Of a DNA stretch of 64,000 nt, positions 47,354 to 56,699 are shown one piece after another (position 1 is the first letter of the stretch; each line of letters starts with the position of its first letter). The notes below the pieces were generated by a model. The model made no database searches. It worked only from the letters and a program-made list of their open reading frames with translations, and was not told where the DNA came from. Origin of the DNA: Microbacterium ulmi (GTDB lineage: Bacteria > Actinomycetota > Actinomycetes > Actinomycetales > Microbacteriaceae). Both the position numbers and the translations under genes were made by a program. Location: the NCBI RefSeq assembly GCF_011759705.1, contig NZ_JAAOZF010000002.1, positions 434,001 through 498,000 of the forward strand, read 5' to 3'.

Positions 47354-49846
47354 CTACTCCCCCGTCGGCTCGTGCCGCACGGGCGTGCCCGTGAGCGCTG
47401 CCGTCGTGACACGACGCCGCGACCTCCCCTGACCGGGTGCCTTGGGCTCGGGAAGAGCACTGAGCACGGAGTCGAGGATGAGGTCCTTCTCGGTCCTGGG
47501 AGACTTCGTCGCGTCGCTGCGCTTCTTGCGGGCCTTCTTCGGCCGTTCGGCAGCCGCGGGGATGTCCGGCATGGACGGCGCCTCGACGACCGGCAGCTCG
47601 AGGGCGGGCTCGGCACCCGGCTCGTCGTGATGATGGATCGTGGATGCCGCGATCTGCGCGAGCGCGGACTTCACGCCCTCCGTGATCGTGTGCGTGCCGC
47701 CGGTCCCGTTCGCGCCAGCGGGGGCTGCGCCGCCGCGAGGGCGGCGTCCGGCCGGCACTCCCCCGGACAGAGGTGCACGGTGCTTCACGACGGGATCGTG
47801 ATGGACGATGATCCCTCGTCCCGCGCACACCTCGCACGGTTCGCTGAAGGTCTCGAGGAGCCCGAGGCCGAGCTTCTTGCGGGTCATCTGCACGAGCCCG
47901 AGCGAGGTGACCTCGGCGACCTGGTGCTTCGTGCGGTCGCGGCTCAGGCACTCGACGAGCCGGCGCAGCACGAGATCGCGGTTGGACTCCAGGACCATGT
48001 CGATGAAGTCGACGACGATGATGCCGCCGATGTCGCGCAGCCGCAGCTGGCGGACGATCTCCTCGGCCGCCTCGAGGTTGTTCTTCGTGACGGTCTCCTC
48101 GAGGTTGCCGCCGGATCCGACGAACTTGCCCGTGTTGACGTCGACGACCGTCATCGCCTCGGTGCGGTCGATGACGAGCGAGCCGCCCGACGGGAGCCAC
48201 ACCTTGCGGTCGAGCGCCTTCTCGATCTGCTCCGTGATGCGGAACTCGTCGAAGGGGTCGTTGTCCGCCTCGTACGCCTCCACGCGGTCGAGGAGATCGG
48301 GGGCGACGCTCGCGAGGTACTGCGAGATCGTGTGGTGCGCATCCTCGCCCTGGATGAGCATCTTCGTGAAGTCCTCGTTGAAGACGTCGCGGACGATCTT
48401 GACGAGGAGATCCGGCTCCGAGTGCAGCAGTGCCGGCGCCTGGATCGTCTCGACCTGCTTCGAGATGTGCTCCCACTGGTTCGTGAGGCGCTGCACGTCG
48501 CGGGTCAGCTGGTCTTCCGTCGCGCCCTCCGCCGCCGTGCGGACGATGACGCCGGACGACTCGGGCAGCACCTCCTTGAGGATGCGCTTGAGCCGCGCGC
48601 GCTCGGTGTCGGGGAGCTTGCGCGAGATGCCGTTCATGGCGCCGCCCGGGACATACACGAGATAGCGCCCGGGGAGGGAGATCTGGCTCGTGAGGCGTGC
48701 GCCCTTGTGGCCGACGGGATCCTTCGTGACCTGCACGAGGACGCGGTCGCCGGACTTCAGCGCGAGCTCGATGCGCCGGGGCTGGTTGCCCGTCTCGACG
48801 GCGTCCCAGTCGACCTCGCCCGAGTACAGGACGGCGTTGCGTCCGCGCCCGATGTCGACGAACGCGGCCTCCATGCTCGGAAGGACGTTCTGCACGCGCC
48901 CGAGGTAGACGTTGCCGATGAGCGACGCGTCCTGGTTGCGCGCGACGTAGTGCTCGACGAGGACATTGTCCTCGAGGACGGCGATCTGGATGCGCCCGTT
49001 CTTCGACCGGACGATCATCTCGCGGTCGACGGCTTCGCGGCGCGCGAGGAACTCGGCCTCCGTGACGACCGCACGGCGGCGGCCTGCCTCACGGCCGTCC
49101 CGGCGGCGCTGCTTCTTCGCCTCGAGGCGAGTGGACCCCTTGATGCGCTGCGGCTCGGTGATGAGCTCGACGGCGCGCTGGCGCGGCTGGTGCTGCTGAG
49201 TCGGCTGCTCCGTGGATTCGGACGCCTCCTCAGAGCCTCCGCGGCGTCCGCGGCTGCGTCGGCGCGCGCTCGACGACGCCTGGGGCGCCGCCGGGCCCTC
49301 CTCTGCACGCGGCCGACCTGGCAGCGCAGGCAGCGGCGTGATCTCGGGTGCATAGAAGACCAGCTGGGTCGAGACGGCCGAGACGAACGCCTCCGGAAGG
49401 AGACCGAGGGTCACCGCAGTCACGGGCTCGGGCTCGGCCGTGACGGTCGCAGGATCGGGCTCGGACTCGGACACAGGCTCGAGCTCGGCCTCGGCCTCGG
49501 CCTCGGCCTCGGACGCAGGCTCGGGCTCAGGCTCGGTCGCGACGGCGACGGGCTCGGGCGCGGCGGAATCCTGCTCGGCCGCGGGCTCGGACGCGCCCGC
49601 ATCCTCGGTAGGCGGGAGCGGAGCTGCCTCGTCCTCGGCGGCCGCCGCGATGGGATCCGTCTCCGCCGGGTGCTCGCCCTCGCCGGACGAGCCGGACCGG
49701 TCGGCGGCGGCATCCGGCGTATCGACGCCATCGACCGCGGCGACGTCCGATTCCGCGACACGGGTGTGTGCGGGCGACTCCTGCGCTACGGCAGCACCGT
49801 CATCGGTCTGGGGCTCGGCGTGTTCTTGATTGTGCTCATCGGCCAT
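47354..49846 (-). CDS. rne: Ribonuclease E/G
   Basis: An 830-residue endoribonuclease central to mRNA decay and rRNA processing. Residues 1-230 are low-complexity, rich in Glu, Ala, Pro and then Arg, likely a disordered platform. Residues about 300-400 hold the S1 domain, followed by the DNase I-like catalytic part with DVNTGKFVGSGGNLEE and VVDFIDM. The zinc link is C671-x2-C674 in CEVCAGRG. Actinobacterial RNase E carries its scaffold at the N-terminus like this. A GGGAG site precedes the ATG. The stop faces DUF4031 tail to tail. Confidence 0.95.
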   Translation of the reverse strand: MADEHNQEHAEPQTDDGAAVAQESPAHTRVAESDVAAVDGVDTPDAAADRSGSSGEGEHPAETDPIAAAAEDEAAPLPPTEDAGASEPAAEQDSAAPEPVAVATEPEPEPASEAEAEAEAELEPVSESEPDPATVTAEPEPVTAVTLGLLPEAFVSAVSTQLVFYAPEITPLPALPGRPRAEEGPAAPQASSSARRRSRGRRGGSEEASESTEQPTQQHQPRQRAVELITEPQRIKGSTRLEAKKQRRRDGREAGRRRAVVTEAEFLARREAVDREMIVRSKNGRIQIAVLEDNVLVEHYVARNQDASLIGNVYLGRVQNVLPSMEAAFVDIGRGRNAVLYSGEVDWDAVETGNQPRRIELALKSGDRVLVQVTKDPVGHKGARLTSQISLPGRYLVYVPGGAMNGISRKLPDTERARLKRILKEVLPESSGVIVRTAAEGATEDQLTRDVQRLTNQWEHISKQVETIQAPALLHSEPDLLVKIVRDVFNEDFTKMLIQGEDAHHTISQYLASVAPDLLDRVEAYEADNDPFDEFRITEQIEKALDRKVWLPSGGSLVIDRTEAMTVVDVNTGKFVGSGGNLEETVTKNNLEAAEEIVRQLRLRDIGGIIVVDFIDMVLESNRDLVLRRLVECLSRDRTKHQVAEVTSLGLVQMTRKKLGLGLLETFSEPCEVCAGRGIIVHHDPVVKHRAPLSGGVPAGRRPRGGAAPAGANGTGGTHTITEGVKSALAQIAASTIHHHDEPGAEPALELPVVEAPSMPDIPAAAERPKKARKKRSDATKSPRTEKDLILDSVLSALPEPKAPGQGRSRRRVTTAALTGTPVRHEPTGE
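49484..49512 (-). repeat. Hexanucleotide CTCGGC run in rne
   Basis: About five copies of CTCGGC, encoding alternating Ala and Glu residues (AEAEAEAE) in the N-terminal tail of RNase E. Slippage-prone. Confidence 0.85.
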
Positions 49847-50148
49847 CACTGGCTTACTCCCTGCGGGCGACACCGCGCGTCGCCCGGCGAAATCTCGTGC
49901 GGCGCCGCTCCGTCTCATCGGGAGGCGGTGCCGCGAACTCACTCGGTCTGCAGCAGGCCTGCGGCTCGTGCTGCGAAGGGCGTTCGTCGCCCTGAAGTCT
50001 TCTGGCGATGCTCCTCGCGGCGCGGCCGCGGAGCATCGACGACCATTATCGCACTTTCCGCCGACGAATGCCCAGATTGCGGATGCCGCGGATCGCGCGC
50101 CGGTGCGGACGCGGCATCCGCATAGCCTCGACTGCGATAATCCGAGGC
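49847..50148. other. 302-base divergent intergenic region rne/VKOR
   Basis: No gene was found. It holds an outward -10-like GATAAT on the minus strand (50045-50050) towards rne, which would give rne a leader near 190 bases, and GATAAT on the plus strand (50136-50141) for VKOR. The rest is GC-rich without a clear repeat. A long RNase E leader may allow feedback by the enzyme itself, as in E. coli; not shown here. Confidence 0.5.
50136..50141 (+). promoter_or_regulatory. -10 box of the VKOR gene, leaderless type
   Basis: GATAAT, 7 bases before the ATG at 50149. Confidence 0.55.
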
Positions 50149-50751
50149 ATGTCACAGGTGCAGAAGCGTTCGCGTCCGACGGCGCTCGCGGTGTGGCTCG
50201 TGCTCGCCGGAGCCGTGGGCTGGTGGGCGGCGTTCTCGCTCACGATGGAGCGGCTCCACCTGCTGGCCGACCCCGACGCGATCGCATCCTGCGACTTCAG
50301 CCCGCTCGTCCAGTGCACCGCGAACCTCCAGTCGTGGCAGGGCAGCGTGTTCGGGTTCCCGAATCCGATCCTGGGGCTCACCGGCTGGGTCGCGCCGATC
50401 GTTGTGGGGATGGCGATCCTGGCGGGCGCGCGGTTCGGACGGTGGTTCTGGCTGCTGTTCGAGCTCGGCCTGACGTTCGCGTTCGTCTTCGTGATCTGGC
50501 TCATCGGACAGAGCATCTTCGTCCTCGGGACGCTCTGCCCCTGGTGCATGGTGACGTGGATCGTCACGATCCCGACGTATTACGTCGTGACCCTCCACGT
50601 GTTGCGCACGGGTCTGCTTCCCGCGCCCGCGGCAGTCCGCCGCGGCGCGGGGACGCTCATGGGGTGGGTGCCCCTGCTCGCGGTCGTCAGCTACGCGATC
50701 GTCGCGATCCTCGCGCAGGTGCGGCTCGACATCCTGGGTGCCCTGTTCTGA
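50149..50751 (+). CDS. Vitamin K epoxide reductase-family protein
   Basis: A 200-residue membrane protein with five hydrophobic segments. The loop cysteines C48 and C56 and the active-site C130-P-W-C133 are the VKOR set. In actinobacteria VKOR reoxidises a DsbA-like protein to form disulfides outside the membrane, using menaquinone. No thioredoxin-like partner is encoded beside it. The start is the ATG with a leaderless-type promoter. Confidence 0.94.
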   Translation: MSQVQKRSRPTALAVWLVLAGAVGWWAAFSLTMERLHLLADPDAIASCDFSPLVQCTANLQSWQGSVFGFPNPILGLTGWVAPIVVGMAILAGARFGRWFWLLFELGLTFAFVFVIWLIGQSIFVLGTLCPWCMVTWIVTIPTYYVVTLHVLRTGLLPAPAAVRRGAGTLMGWVPLLAVVSYAIVAILAQVRLDILGALF

Positions 50752-50809
50752 CGCCGCGACGGATGCCGGCGGTCATCGCCGTCGCCCCGCCGAGCATGCG
50801 CGGCTCGCG

Positions 50810-51223
50810 TCAGAACCAGATCCCTAGCTCGCGCGCCGCGGACTCCGGGCTGTCGGAGCCGTGCACGAGGTTCTGCTGCACCTTCAGGCCCCAGTCGCGC
50901 CCGAAGTCACCGCGTATCGTCCCGGGTGCCGCCGTCGTCGGATCGGTCGTCCCGGCGAGCGAGCGGAATCCCTCGATGACGCGGTTGCCCGCGAGGCGGA
51001 TCGCGACCGACGGTCCCGACATCATGAACTCGAGCAGCGGCTCGTAGAACGGCTTGCCCTCGTGCTCGGCGTAGTGCTGCTCGAGGATGTCTCGGTCGGG
51101 CTCGACGAGCTTGATGTCGACGAGGGCGTACCCTTTCGCCTCGATGCGGGCGAGGATCGCGCCCGCGAGGCCGCGTGCGACGCCGTCGGGCTTCACGAGG
51201 ACGAGGGTCTCTTCCGTGGGCAT
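50810..51223 (-). CDS. ndk: Nucleoside diphosphate kinase
   Basis: A 137-residue NDK with the phosphohistidine H121 in NLVHGSDSPESA and the N-terminal ETLVLVKPDGVARG. It equilibrates NTP pools in the cytosol. The ATG is one base after the DUF4233 stop, so it is the last gene of folC-DUF4233-ndk. Length is normal. Confidence 0.97.
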   Translation of the reverse strand: MPTEETLVLVKPDGVARGLAGAILARIEAKGYALVDIKLVEPDRDILEQHYAEHEGKPFYEPLLEFMMSGPSVAIRLAGNRVIEGFRSLAGTTDPTTAAPGTIRGDFGRDWGLKVQQNLVHGSDSPESAARELGIWF

Positions 51224-51224
51224 G

Positions 51225-51635
51225 TCAATCTCCGTTCGGGATGTCGGATTCCGCTGCGAGGCGCGCATTGCGCCGGTCCAGCGAAGCTCCCTTGATCGTG
51301 GCATACGCCCACATCCCGCCGAAAACCAGCGCGACCAGCGCGAGAGCCGGCACGAGGAACGCGGCGAGTGCGACGACGGCCTGCAGCGCCCACCCGAGCA
51401 CGATGCCCCAGCGGTGCCGGAGGACGCCGGAGGTCAGCAGCATGAGCAGCGCGACGACAGAGCCGCCGACGATCCCCCACCAGTCCGCAACACCGTCCGG
51501 CAGCACCTTGAGCCCGAACACGACCAGACCGCCCAGGAACACGATGATCGACTCGAAGGCCAGCACGATCGACCCGAGCGACTCCGCCGCTCCGCGCGGG
51601 CGGCGCGGCTTCGGCTCCGCGGGCGATCCGCTCAC
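51225..51635 (-). CDS. DUF4233-family membrane protein
   Basis: A 136-residue protein with about four membrane segments (starting near SIVLAFESIIVFLGGLVVF) and a short cytosolic tail. DUF4233 proteins are found between folC and ndk in many actinobacteria; function unknown. The GTG overlaps the folC stop as GTGA. Confidence 0.88.
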   Translation of the reverse strand: MSGSPAEPKPRRPRGAAESLGSIVLAFESIIVFLGGLVVFGLKVLPDGVADWWGIVGGSVVALLMLLTSGVLRHRWGIVLGWALQAVVALAAFLVPALALVALVFGGMWAYATIKGASLDRRNARLAAESDIPNGD

Positions 51636-52984
51636 TCGGTCCACCCCGACTTCCAGTCCTCCGCGGCCGCGAGGGTCAGCGCCTCGCCTGCGAGGACGAC
51701 GGAGCCGGCGACGACGACGGCGCGACGCTCGCTCGACGCGGCCCACTCGCGGGCGGAGTCGGCCGCGTCGGACAGATCCGCGTGCACCGTCACGTCGAGT
51801 CCCGCCGCCTCCGCGAGGTCGGCGATCGCGTCGGCGTCCGCGGCGCGCTCGGACCCCACAGGAGTCGCGAACACGCGGGTCGCGACCGGCGCGAGCGCTG
51901 CGACGATGCCGGCTGCATCCTTGTCGGACAGGATGCCGAGAACCACACCCCATTCGTCGAAGTCGAACGCCTCGCCCAGCGCCGCGACGAGCGCTCGCGC
52001 GCCGTGGGGATTGTGCGCCGCGTCGACGAGAACCGTCGGGGCGGCGCCGACGAGCTGGAGGCGCCCGGGCGAGGTGGCCTGGCCGATCCCCTCCGCGAGC
52101 ACGTCGTCCGCGATGCGCTGCGTCCCGCCGCCGACGAGCGACTCGACCGCCGCGATCGCGAGGGCGGCGTTGAAGCCCTGGTGTGCGCCGTACAGGGGCA
52201 GATACACGTCGTCGTACGTGCCGGCCAGGCCCCGGACCGTGATGAGCTGTCCCCCGACCGCGAGACGCTGGGACGCAAGAGCGAACCCGTCCCCCTCGAA
52301 CGCGATGACGGCAGCCCGCTGGGCGGCCGCGGCACGAAGCACGGCCTCCGCCTCGTCGGTCTGCTTCGCCGATACGACCGCGGCGGCGTCCTTGATGATC
52401 CCCGCCTTCACGGCGGCGATGTCGGCGATCGTCTCGCCCAGCCTGTCGGCGTGATCGATGTCGATGGGCGCGAAGACGGCGACATCGCCATCCGCCGTGT
52501 TGGTCGAGTCCCACGACCCGCCCATGCCGACCTCGACGATCGCGACGTCGACGGGCGCGTCGGCGAACGCGACGAAGGCGAGGACCGTCAGCAGCTCGAA
52601 GAAGGTCAGCGGCGCATCGCCGGCGGCCTCCAGCTCGGCGTCGACGAGTCCGACGATCGGCTCGATCTCGTCCCACGCGTCGGCGACGGCCGCGTCGGGG
52701 ATGGGCTCGCCGTCGACCATGATCCGCTCCGTGAACCGCTCGAGATGGGGGCTCGTGAACAGACCCGTGCGCAGTCCGTGCGCGCGGACGAGGCTCTCGA
52801 TCATGCGGCTCGTCGAGGTCTTGCCGTTCGTCCCCGTGATGTGGACGACGCGGTACGTCCGCTGCGGGTCGTCGAGCAGCTCGAGCACGCGTCGCGTGCG
52901 TTCGACGCGCGGCTGCACCCAGCGCTCCCCCTGCCGTCCGAGCAGGGTCGCGTAGACGCTATCGGCGCGGGTCGTGTCGTTCAT
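51632..52984 (-). CDS. folC: Bifunctional folylpolyglutamate/dihydrofolate synthase
   Basis: A 450-residue ligase of the Mur family. The ATP loop is GTNGKTST at 51-58, and [13 protein letters not shown] the folate/Mg segment; DAAHNPHG in the C-terminal domain is the second catalytic region. It adds glutamates to folate and to dihydropteroate. Its ATG overlaps the ileS stop (ATGA). The gap-free order ileS-folC-DUF4233-ndk shows one transcript, driven by the T-box. Confidence 0.95.
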   Translation of the reverse strand: MNDTTRADSVYATLLGRQGERWVQPRVERTRRVLELLDDPQRTYRVVHITGTNGKTSTSRMIESLVRAHGLRTGLFTSPHLERFTERIMVDGEPIPDAAVADAWDEIEPIVGLVDAELEAAGDAPLTFFELLTVLAFVAFADAPVDVAIVEVGMGGSWDSTNTADGDVAVFAPIDIDHADRLGETIADIAAVKAGIIKDAAAVVSAKQTDEAEAVLRAAAAQRAAVIAFEGDGFALASQRLAVGGQLITVRGLAGTYDDVYLPLYGAHQGFNAALAIAAVESLVGGGTQRIADDVLAEGIGQATSPGRLQLVGAAPTVLVDAAHNPHGARALVAALGEAFDFDEWGVVLGILSDKDAAGIVAALAPVATRVFATPVGSERAADADAIADLAEAAGLDVTVHADLSDAADSAREWAASSERRAVVVAGSVVLAGEALTLAAAEDWKSGWTE

Positions 52985-55900
52985 GCCGATGTCTCGATCC
53001 TCGTCACGGCGACGTAGAAGCCGCCTTGGTTGGCGTACTGTCCCGGGCGCTGGAACGCGACGTGTTCGGGCTCGGCGCCGAACGCGATCGCGTGCCAGAC
53101 GTCGCCGGGGGCGTCCTCGGGAAGGTGGAGGTCGCGCGCGACGACCCGCACCTCGTGCTCGATCGCGAGGGTCTCGCCCGCGACGTCGGCGACCTCGAAC
53201 GCCGACGACACGGCCTCCGCGTCGGCGGCATCCGAGAACAGCAGCTGCAGCCGGATGCGGTCGCTGACATCGAAGCCCGCCGCCTTGCGCGTGTCCTGCA
53301 CGGCGCGCACGACGTCGCGCGCGAGGCCCTCGGCCTCGAGCTCCGGGGTCGTCGTCGTGTCCAGCAGCACGAACCCGCCCGCCGGCAGGAGTGCGAGCGC
53401 CTCTCCCTCTGGGCGGCCCGTCGTCTCCAGGGCGAGGTCGTACTCGCCCGCCTGCAGCGCGATGCCGCCTGCCGTCACGACTCCGTCCGCCTCGGACCAG
53501 TCCCCCGCCTTGGCGGCCTGGATGACCTGCTGCACCTGCCTGCCCAGACGCGGCCCGGCGGCGCGCGCGTTGACCGACAGCCGGTGCGTGATGCCGTACT
53601 CGGCCGCCGTGTCCGCTCCGAGCTCGACGAGCTCGACCGACTTGACGTTGAGCTCGTCGCGCAGGATGTCCTCGAACTGGCCGAGGGACGCGGCATCCGG
53701 GACCACGACGGTCAGCCGCGCGAGCGGGAGCCGCACGCGGCGTCCCTCCCTCTTGCGCAGCGCGTTCGCGACCGACGACACCTCGCGGACGGCGTCCATC
53801 GCCGTGCGGATGTCGGATGCCGCGGGGAACTCTCCGGCGTCCGGCCAATCCTGCAGGTGCACGCTGCGTCCGCCCGTGAGCCCCTGCCACACACGCTCGG
53901 ACACGAGAGGGATGAGCGGCGCGGCGACGCGGGTGAGCGTCTCGAGCACCGTGTAGAGCGTGTCGAAGGCCTCGGTCGTGGCCGGGTCTGCGGCATCCAC
54001 TCCCACCCAGAACCGATCCCGCGAGCGGCGGATGAACCAGTTCGTGAGGGCCTCCGCGAAGTCGCGGAGGCGTCCGGCCGCGGTCGTGGAGTCGAGGCCT
54101 TCGAGATCGTCCGCGACACCCCGCACCAGGTCGCCCGTGAGCGCCAGGATGTAGCGGTCGAGCACGTCCGTCGAGTCGGTGCGCCGGCGCGCGACGTACC
54201 CGTCGCCGCCGGGTCCGCCTGCCGCGTTGGCGTACGTCGCGAAGAAGTACCACGCGTTCCACAGCGGGAGGAGGAACTCGCGGACGCCCGCGCGGATGCC
54301 CTCCTCCGTCACGACGAGGTTCCCGCCTCGCAGCACCGACGAGGACATGAGGAACCAGCGCATAGCGTCTGATCCGTCGCGGTCGAACACCTCAGAGACG
54401 TCGGGATAGTTGCGCAGCGACTTCGACATCTTCAGGCCGTCCGAGCCCAGGACGATGCCGTGGCACGAGACGCCCGTGAACGCCGGCCGGTCGAACAGCG
54501 CGGTCGACAGGACGTGCATGAGGTAGAACCAGCCGCGCGTCTGTCCGATGTACTCGACGATGAAGTCTGCGGGAGCGTGGGCGTCGAACCACTCCTGGTT
54601 CTCGAACGGGTAGTGCACCTGCGCGAACGGCATCGAGCCGGAGTCGAACCACACGTCCAGGACGTCCTCGATGCGGCGCATCGTCGAGCGACCCGTCGGG
54701 TCGTCGGGGTTCGGGCGCGTGAGGTCGTCGACGAAGGGCCGATGCAGGTCGACCTCCCCCGCCGTGTTCCGCGGCAGTCGCCCGAAGTCGCGCTCGATCT
54801 CCTGGAACGACCCGTACACGTCGACGCGCGGATACGCGGGGTCGTCGCTCTTCCACACGGGGATCGGCGATCCCCAGTAGCGGTTGCGGCTGATCGACCA
54901 GTCGCGGGCGCCCTCGAGCCACTTGCCGAACTGGCCGTGCTTGACGTTCTCCGGCACCCAGGTGATCTGCTCGTTGTTGGCGAGCATGTCGTCCTTGAAG
55001 TCCGTGACCCGCACGAACCAGCTCGACACGGCCTTATAGATGAGAGGATTCCGGCAGCGCCAGCAGTGCGGATAGGAGTGCTCGTACGATGCGAGGCGCA
55101 GCAGGCGCCCGTTCTGCCGCAGGATGCGCACGAGCGGCGTGTTCGCGTCCATCCACAGCAGGCCCGCGACATCCGTCACCTGGGGCAGGAAGGTGCCTCC
55201 GTCGTCGAGGCTCATGATGAGCGGGATGCCCGCGGCCTCCGTGACGCGCTGGTCGTCCTCGCCGAACGCGGGCGCCTGATGCACGATGCCCGTGCCGTCG
55301 CTCGTCGTGACGTAGTCGTCGACGAGGATGCGCCACGCGCTGCCCGTGCCCCACGTCTCGGCGTCGGCGTAGTAGTCGAAGAGCCGGTCGTACGTGACGT
55401 CCTCGAGCTCGGAGCCGATCACCGTCTGCACGACGGCGTCGCGCGCGGCATCCGCCGTCTCGTAGCCGAGGTCCTTCGCGTAGCCGGCCAGCAGGTCCTC
55501 GGCGAGCAGGTAGCGGTGCGCCGTCGCCTCGATCGGGTCGTCGGAGGACCCGTCGGCGCCGTGGTGCACGTCGGCCGATCCGAGCGGTCCGCCCGGGACG
55601 ACGACGTACCGGATGCCGGGACCCACCGCGAGAGCGAGATTCGTCGGCAGCGTCCACGGCGTCGTCGTCCACGCGAGGGCCCGCACCCCCGTGAGCCCCA
55701 GCGCCTCGGCCTTGAGCCCCGTCAGCGGGAACGTGACCGTGACGGAGGGATCCTGGCGCATCTTGTACACGTCGTCGTCCATGCGCAGCTCGTGGCTCGA
55801 CAGGGGCGTCTGGTCACGCCAGCAGTACGGGAGGACGCGGTAGCCCTCGTACGCGAGGCCCTTGTCGTGCAGCGTCTTGAACGCCCAGATGACGGACTCC

Positions 55901-56400
55901 ATGTACGACGTGTCGAGCGTCTTGTACCCGCGCTCGAAGTCGACCCATCGCGCCTGACGCGTGACGTAGTCCTCCCAGTCGCGCGTGTACTCGAGAACCG
56001 ACTCGCGGGCCTTCGCGTTGAAGGTCGCGACGCCCATGCGCTCGATCTCGTCCTTCTCCGTGATGCCGAGCTGCTTCATCGCCTCGAGCTCGGCGGGAAG
56101 CCCGTGCGTGTCCCAGCCGAAGACGCGGTCGACCTTCTTGCCGCGCATCGTCTGGAACCGCGGGAAGAGGTCCTTCGCATACCCCGTGAGCAGGTGGCCG
56201 TAGTGCGGCAGACCGTTCGCGAACGGGGGTCCGTCGTAGAAGACCCATTCGTCTGCGCCCTCGCGCTGTGCGATCGACGCGCGGAACGTGTCGTCCTGCT
56301 GCCAGAAGCGGAGGACGTCGCGCTCGATCTCGGGGAAGCGCGGGCTCGGTACGACGGAGTCGGCCGCAGGGCCGAAGGCGGAGGGGCGGGGATACGTCAT
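52981..56400 (-). CDS. ileS: Isoleucine--tRNA ligase
   Basis: A 1,139-residue class Ia synthetase with the ATP site H66-Y-G-H69 and KMSKS at 657-661; the editing domain and the C-terminal zinc-free region are of the longer, eukaryote-like type seen in actinobacteria. It charges tRNA-Ile. The ATG has no clean Shine-Dalgarno; GACGAC stands directly before it and can be held in a stem. A T-box leader precedes it, so it responds to uncharged tRNA-Ile. The next three genes are coupled. Confidence 0.97.
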   Translation of the reverse strand: MTYPRPSAFGPAADSVVPSPRFPEIERDVLRFWQQDDTFRASIAQREGADEWVFYDGPPFANGLPHYGHLLTGYAKDLFPRFQTMRGKKVDRVFGWDTHGLPAELEAMKQLGITEKDEIERMGVATFNAKARESVLEYTRDWEDYVTRQARWVDFERGYKTLDTSYMESVIWAFKTLHDKGLAYEGYRVLPYCWRDQTPLSSHELRMDDDVYKMRQDPSVTVTFPLTGLKAEALGLTGVRALAWTTTPWTLPTNLALAVGPGIRYVVVPGGPLGSADVHHGADGSSDDPIEATAHRYLLAEDLLAGYAKDLGYETADAARDAVVQTVIGSELEDVTYDRLFDYYADAETWGTGSAWRILVDDYVTTSDGTGIVHQAPAFGEDDQRVTEAAGIPLIMSLDDGGTFLPQVTDVAGLLWMDANTPLVRILRQNGRLLRLASYEHSYPHCWRCRNPLIYKAVSSWFVRVTDFKDDMLANNEQITWVPENVKHGQFGKWLEGARDWSISRNRYWGSPIPVWKSDDPAYPRVDVYGSFQEIERDFGRLPRNTAGEVDLHRPFVDDLTRPNPDDPTGRSTMRRIEDVLDVWFDSGSMPFAQVHYPFENQEWFDAHAPADFIVEYIGQTRGWFYLMHVLSTALFDRPAFTGVSCHGIVLGSDGLKMSKSLRNYPDVSEVFDRDGSDAMRWFLMSSSVLRGGNLVVTEEGIRAGVREFLLPLWNAWYFFATYANAAGGPGGDGYVARRRTDSTDVLDRYILALTGDLVRGVADDLEGLDSTTAAGRLRDFAEALTNWFIRRSRDRFWVGVDAADPATTEAFDTLYTVLETLTRVAAPLIPLVSERVWQGLTGGRSVHLQDWPDAGEFPAASDIRTAMDAVREVSSVANALRKREGRRVRLPLARLTVVVPDAASLGQFEDILRDELNVKSVELVELGADTAAEYGITHRLSVNARAAGPRLGRQVQQVIQAAKAGDWSEADGVVTAGGIALQAGEYDLALETTGRPEGEALALLPAGGFVLLDTTTTPELEAEGLARDVVRAVQDTRKAAGFDVSDRIRLQLLFSDAADAEAVSSAFEVADVAGETLAIEHEVRVVARDLHLPEDAPGDVWHAIAFGAEPEHVAFQRPGQYANQGGFYVAVTRIETSA

Positions 56401-56597
56401 GTCGTCTCGCAGAGGCTCGTGTCGAATGCGTCTGCAAGGACGACCCTCGCGGATCGCGGTACCACCCTGCTTGACGGATGCCGCGGCATCCGCCCTCTCT
56501 CACTGCGGCTGTGACGGGCCTGCCCCGCTCGGTTCTAGTGGGGGCCGTGGCCCCGTTCTTCCGAGAGCTCCCCGGTGATGGCCGGATCGGTGCTCGT
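56401..56597 (-). promoter_or_regulatory. ileS T-box riboswitch
   Basis: On the minus strand the T-box consensus AGGGTGGTACCGCG is at 56455-56468, complementary to the free tRNA 3' end. Upstream are the Ile specifier ATC (56577-56579) in CCGGCCATCACCGGGG, a GGGGCC/GGCCCC stem (56541-56554) and a GGATGCC/GGCATCC stem (56476-56491). Stem I is very short, as in actinobacterial ileS T-boxes known to act on translation. In line with this, GTCGTCCTTGCAGA (56431-56444) can pair with TCTGCGAGACGAC (56401-56413) next to the ATG, hiding the start until uncharged tRNA binds. Confidence 0.88.
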
Positions 56598-56603
56598 GCG
56601 TCG

Positions 56604-56609
56604 ATTCTA
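56604..56609 (-). promoter_or_regulatory. -10 box of the ileS T-box transcript
   Basis: TAGAAT on the minus strand; the RNA should begin near 56597. Confidence 0.6.
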
Positions 56610-56674
56610 CCGGGCGCGCGCAAGACCGCCGGACCCACGCGCTGCTCGCGGCGAGGGGGAAGCATGCGGGGAGA

Positions 56675-56694
56675 GTGCGCCCTCGAGAGCGCAC
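56675..56694 (-). terminator. Stem-loop after mgtE
   Basis: GTGCGCTC and GGGCGCAC pair (one G-U) around TCGA. It begins just after the mgtE stop and before the T-box promoter, so it probably separates the two units. No T run. Confidence 0.6.
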
Positions 56695-56699
56695 ACCCG

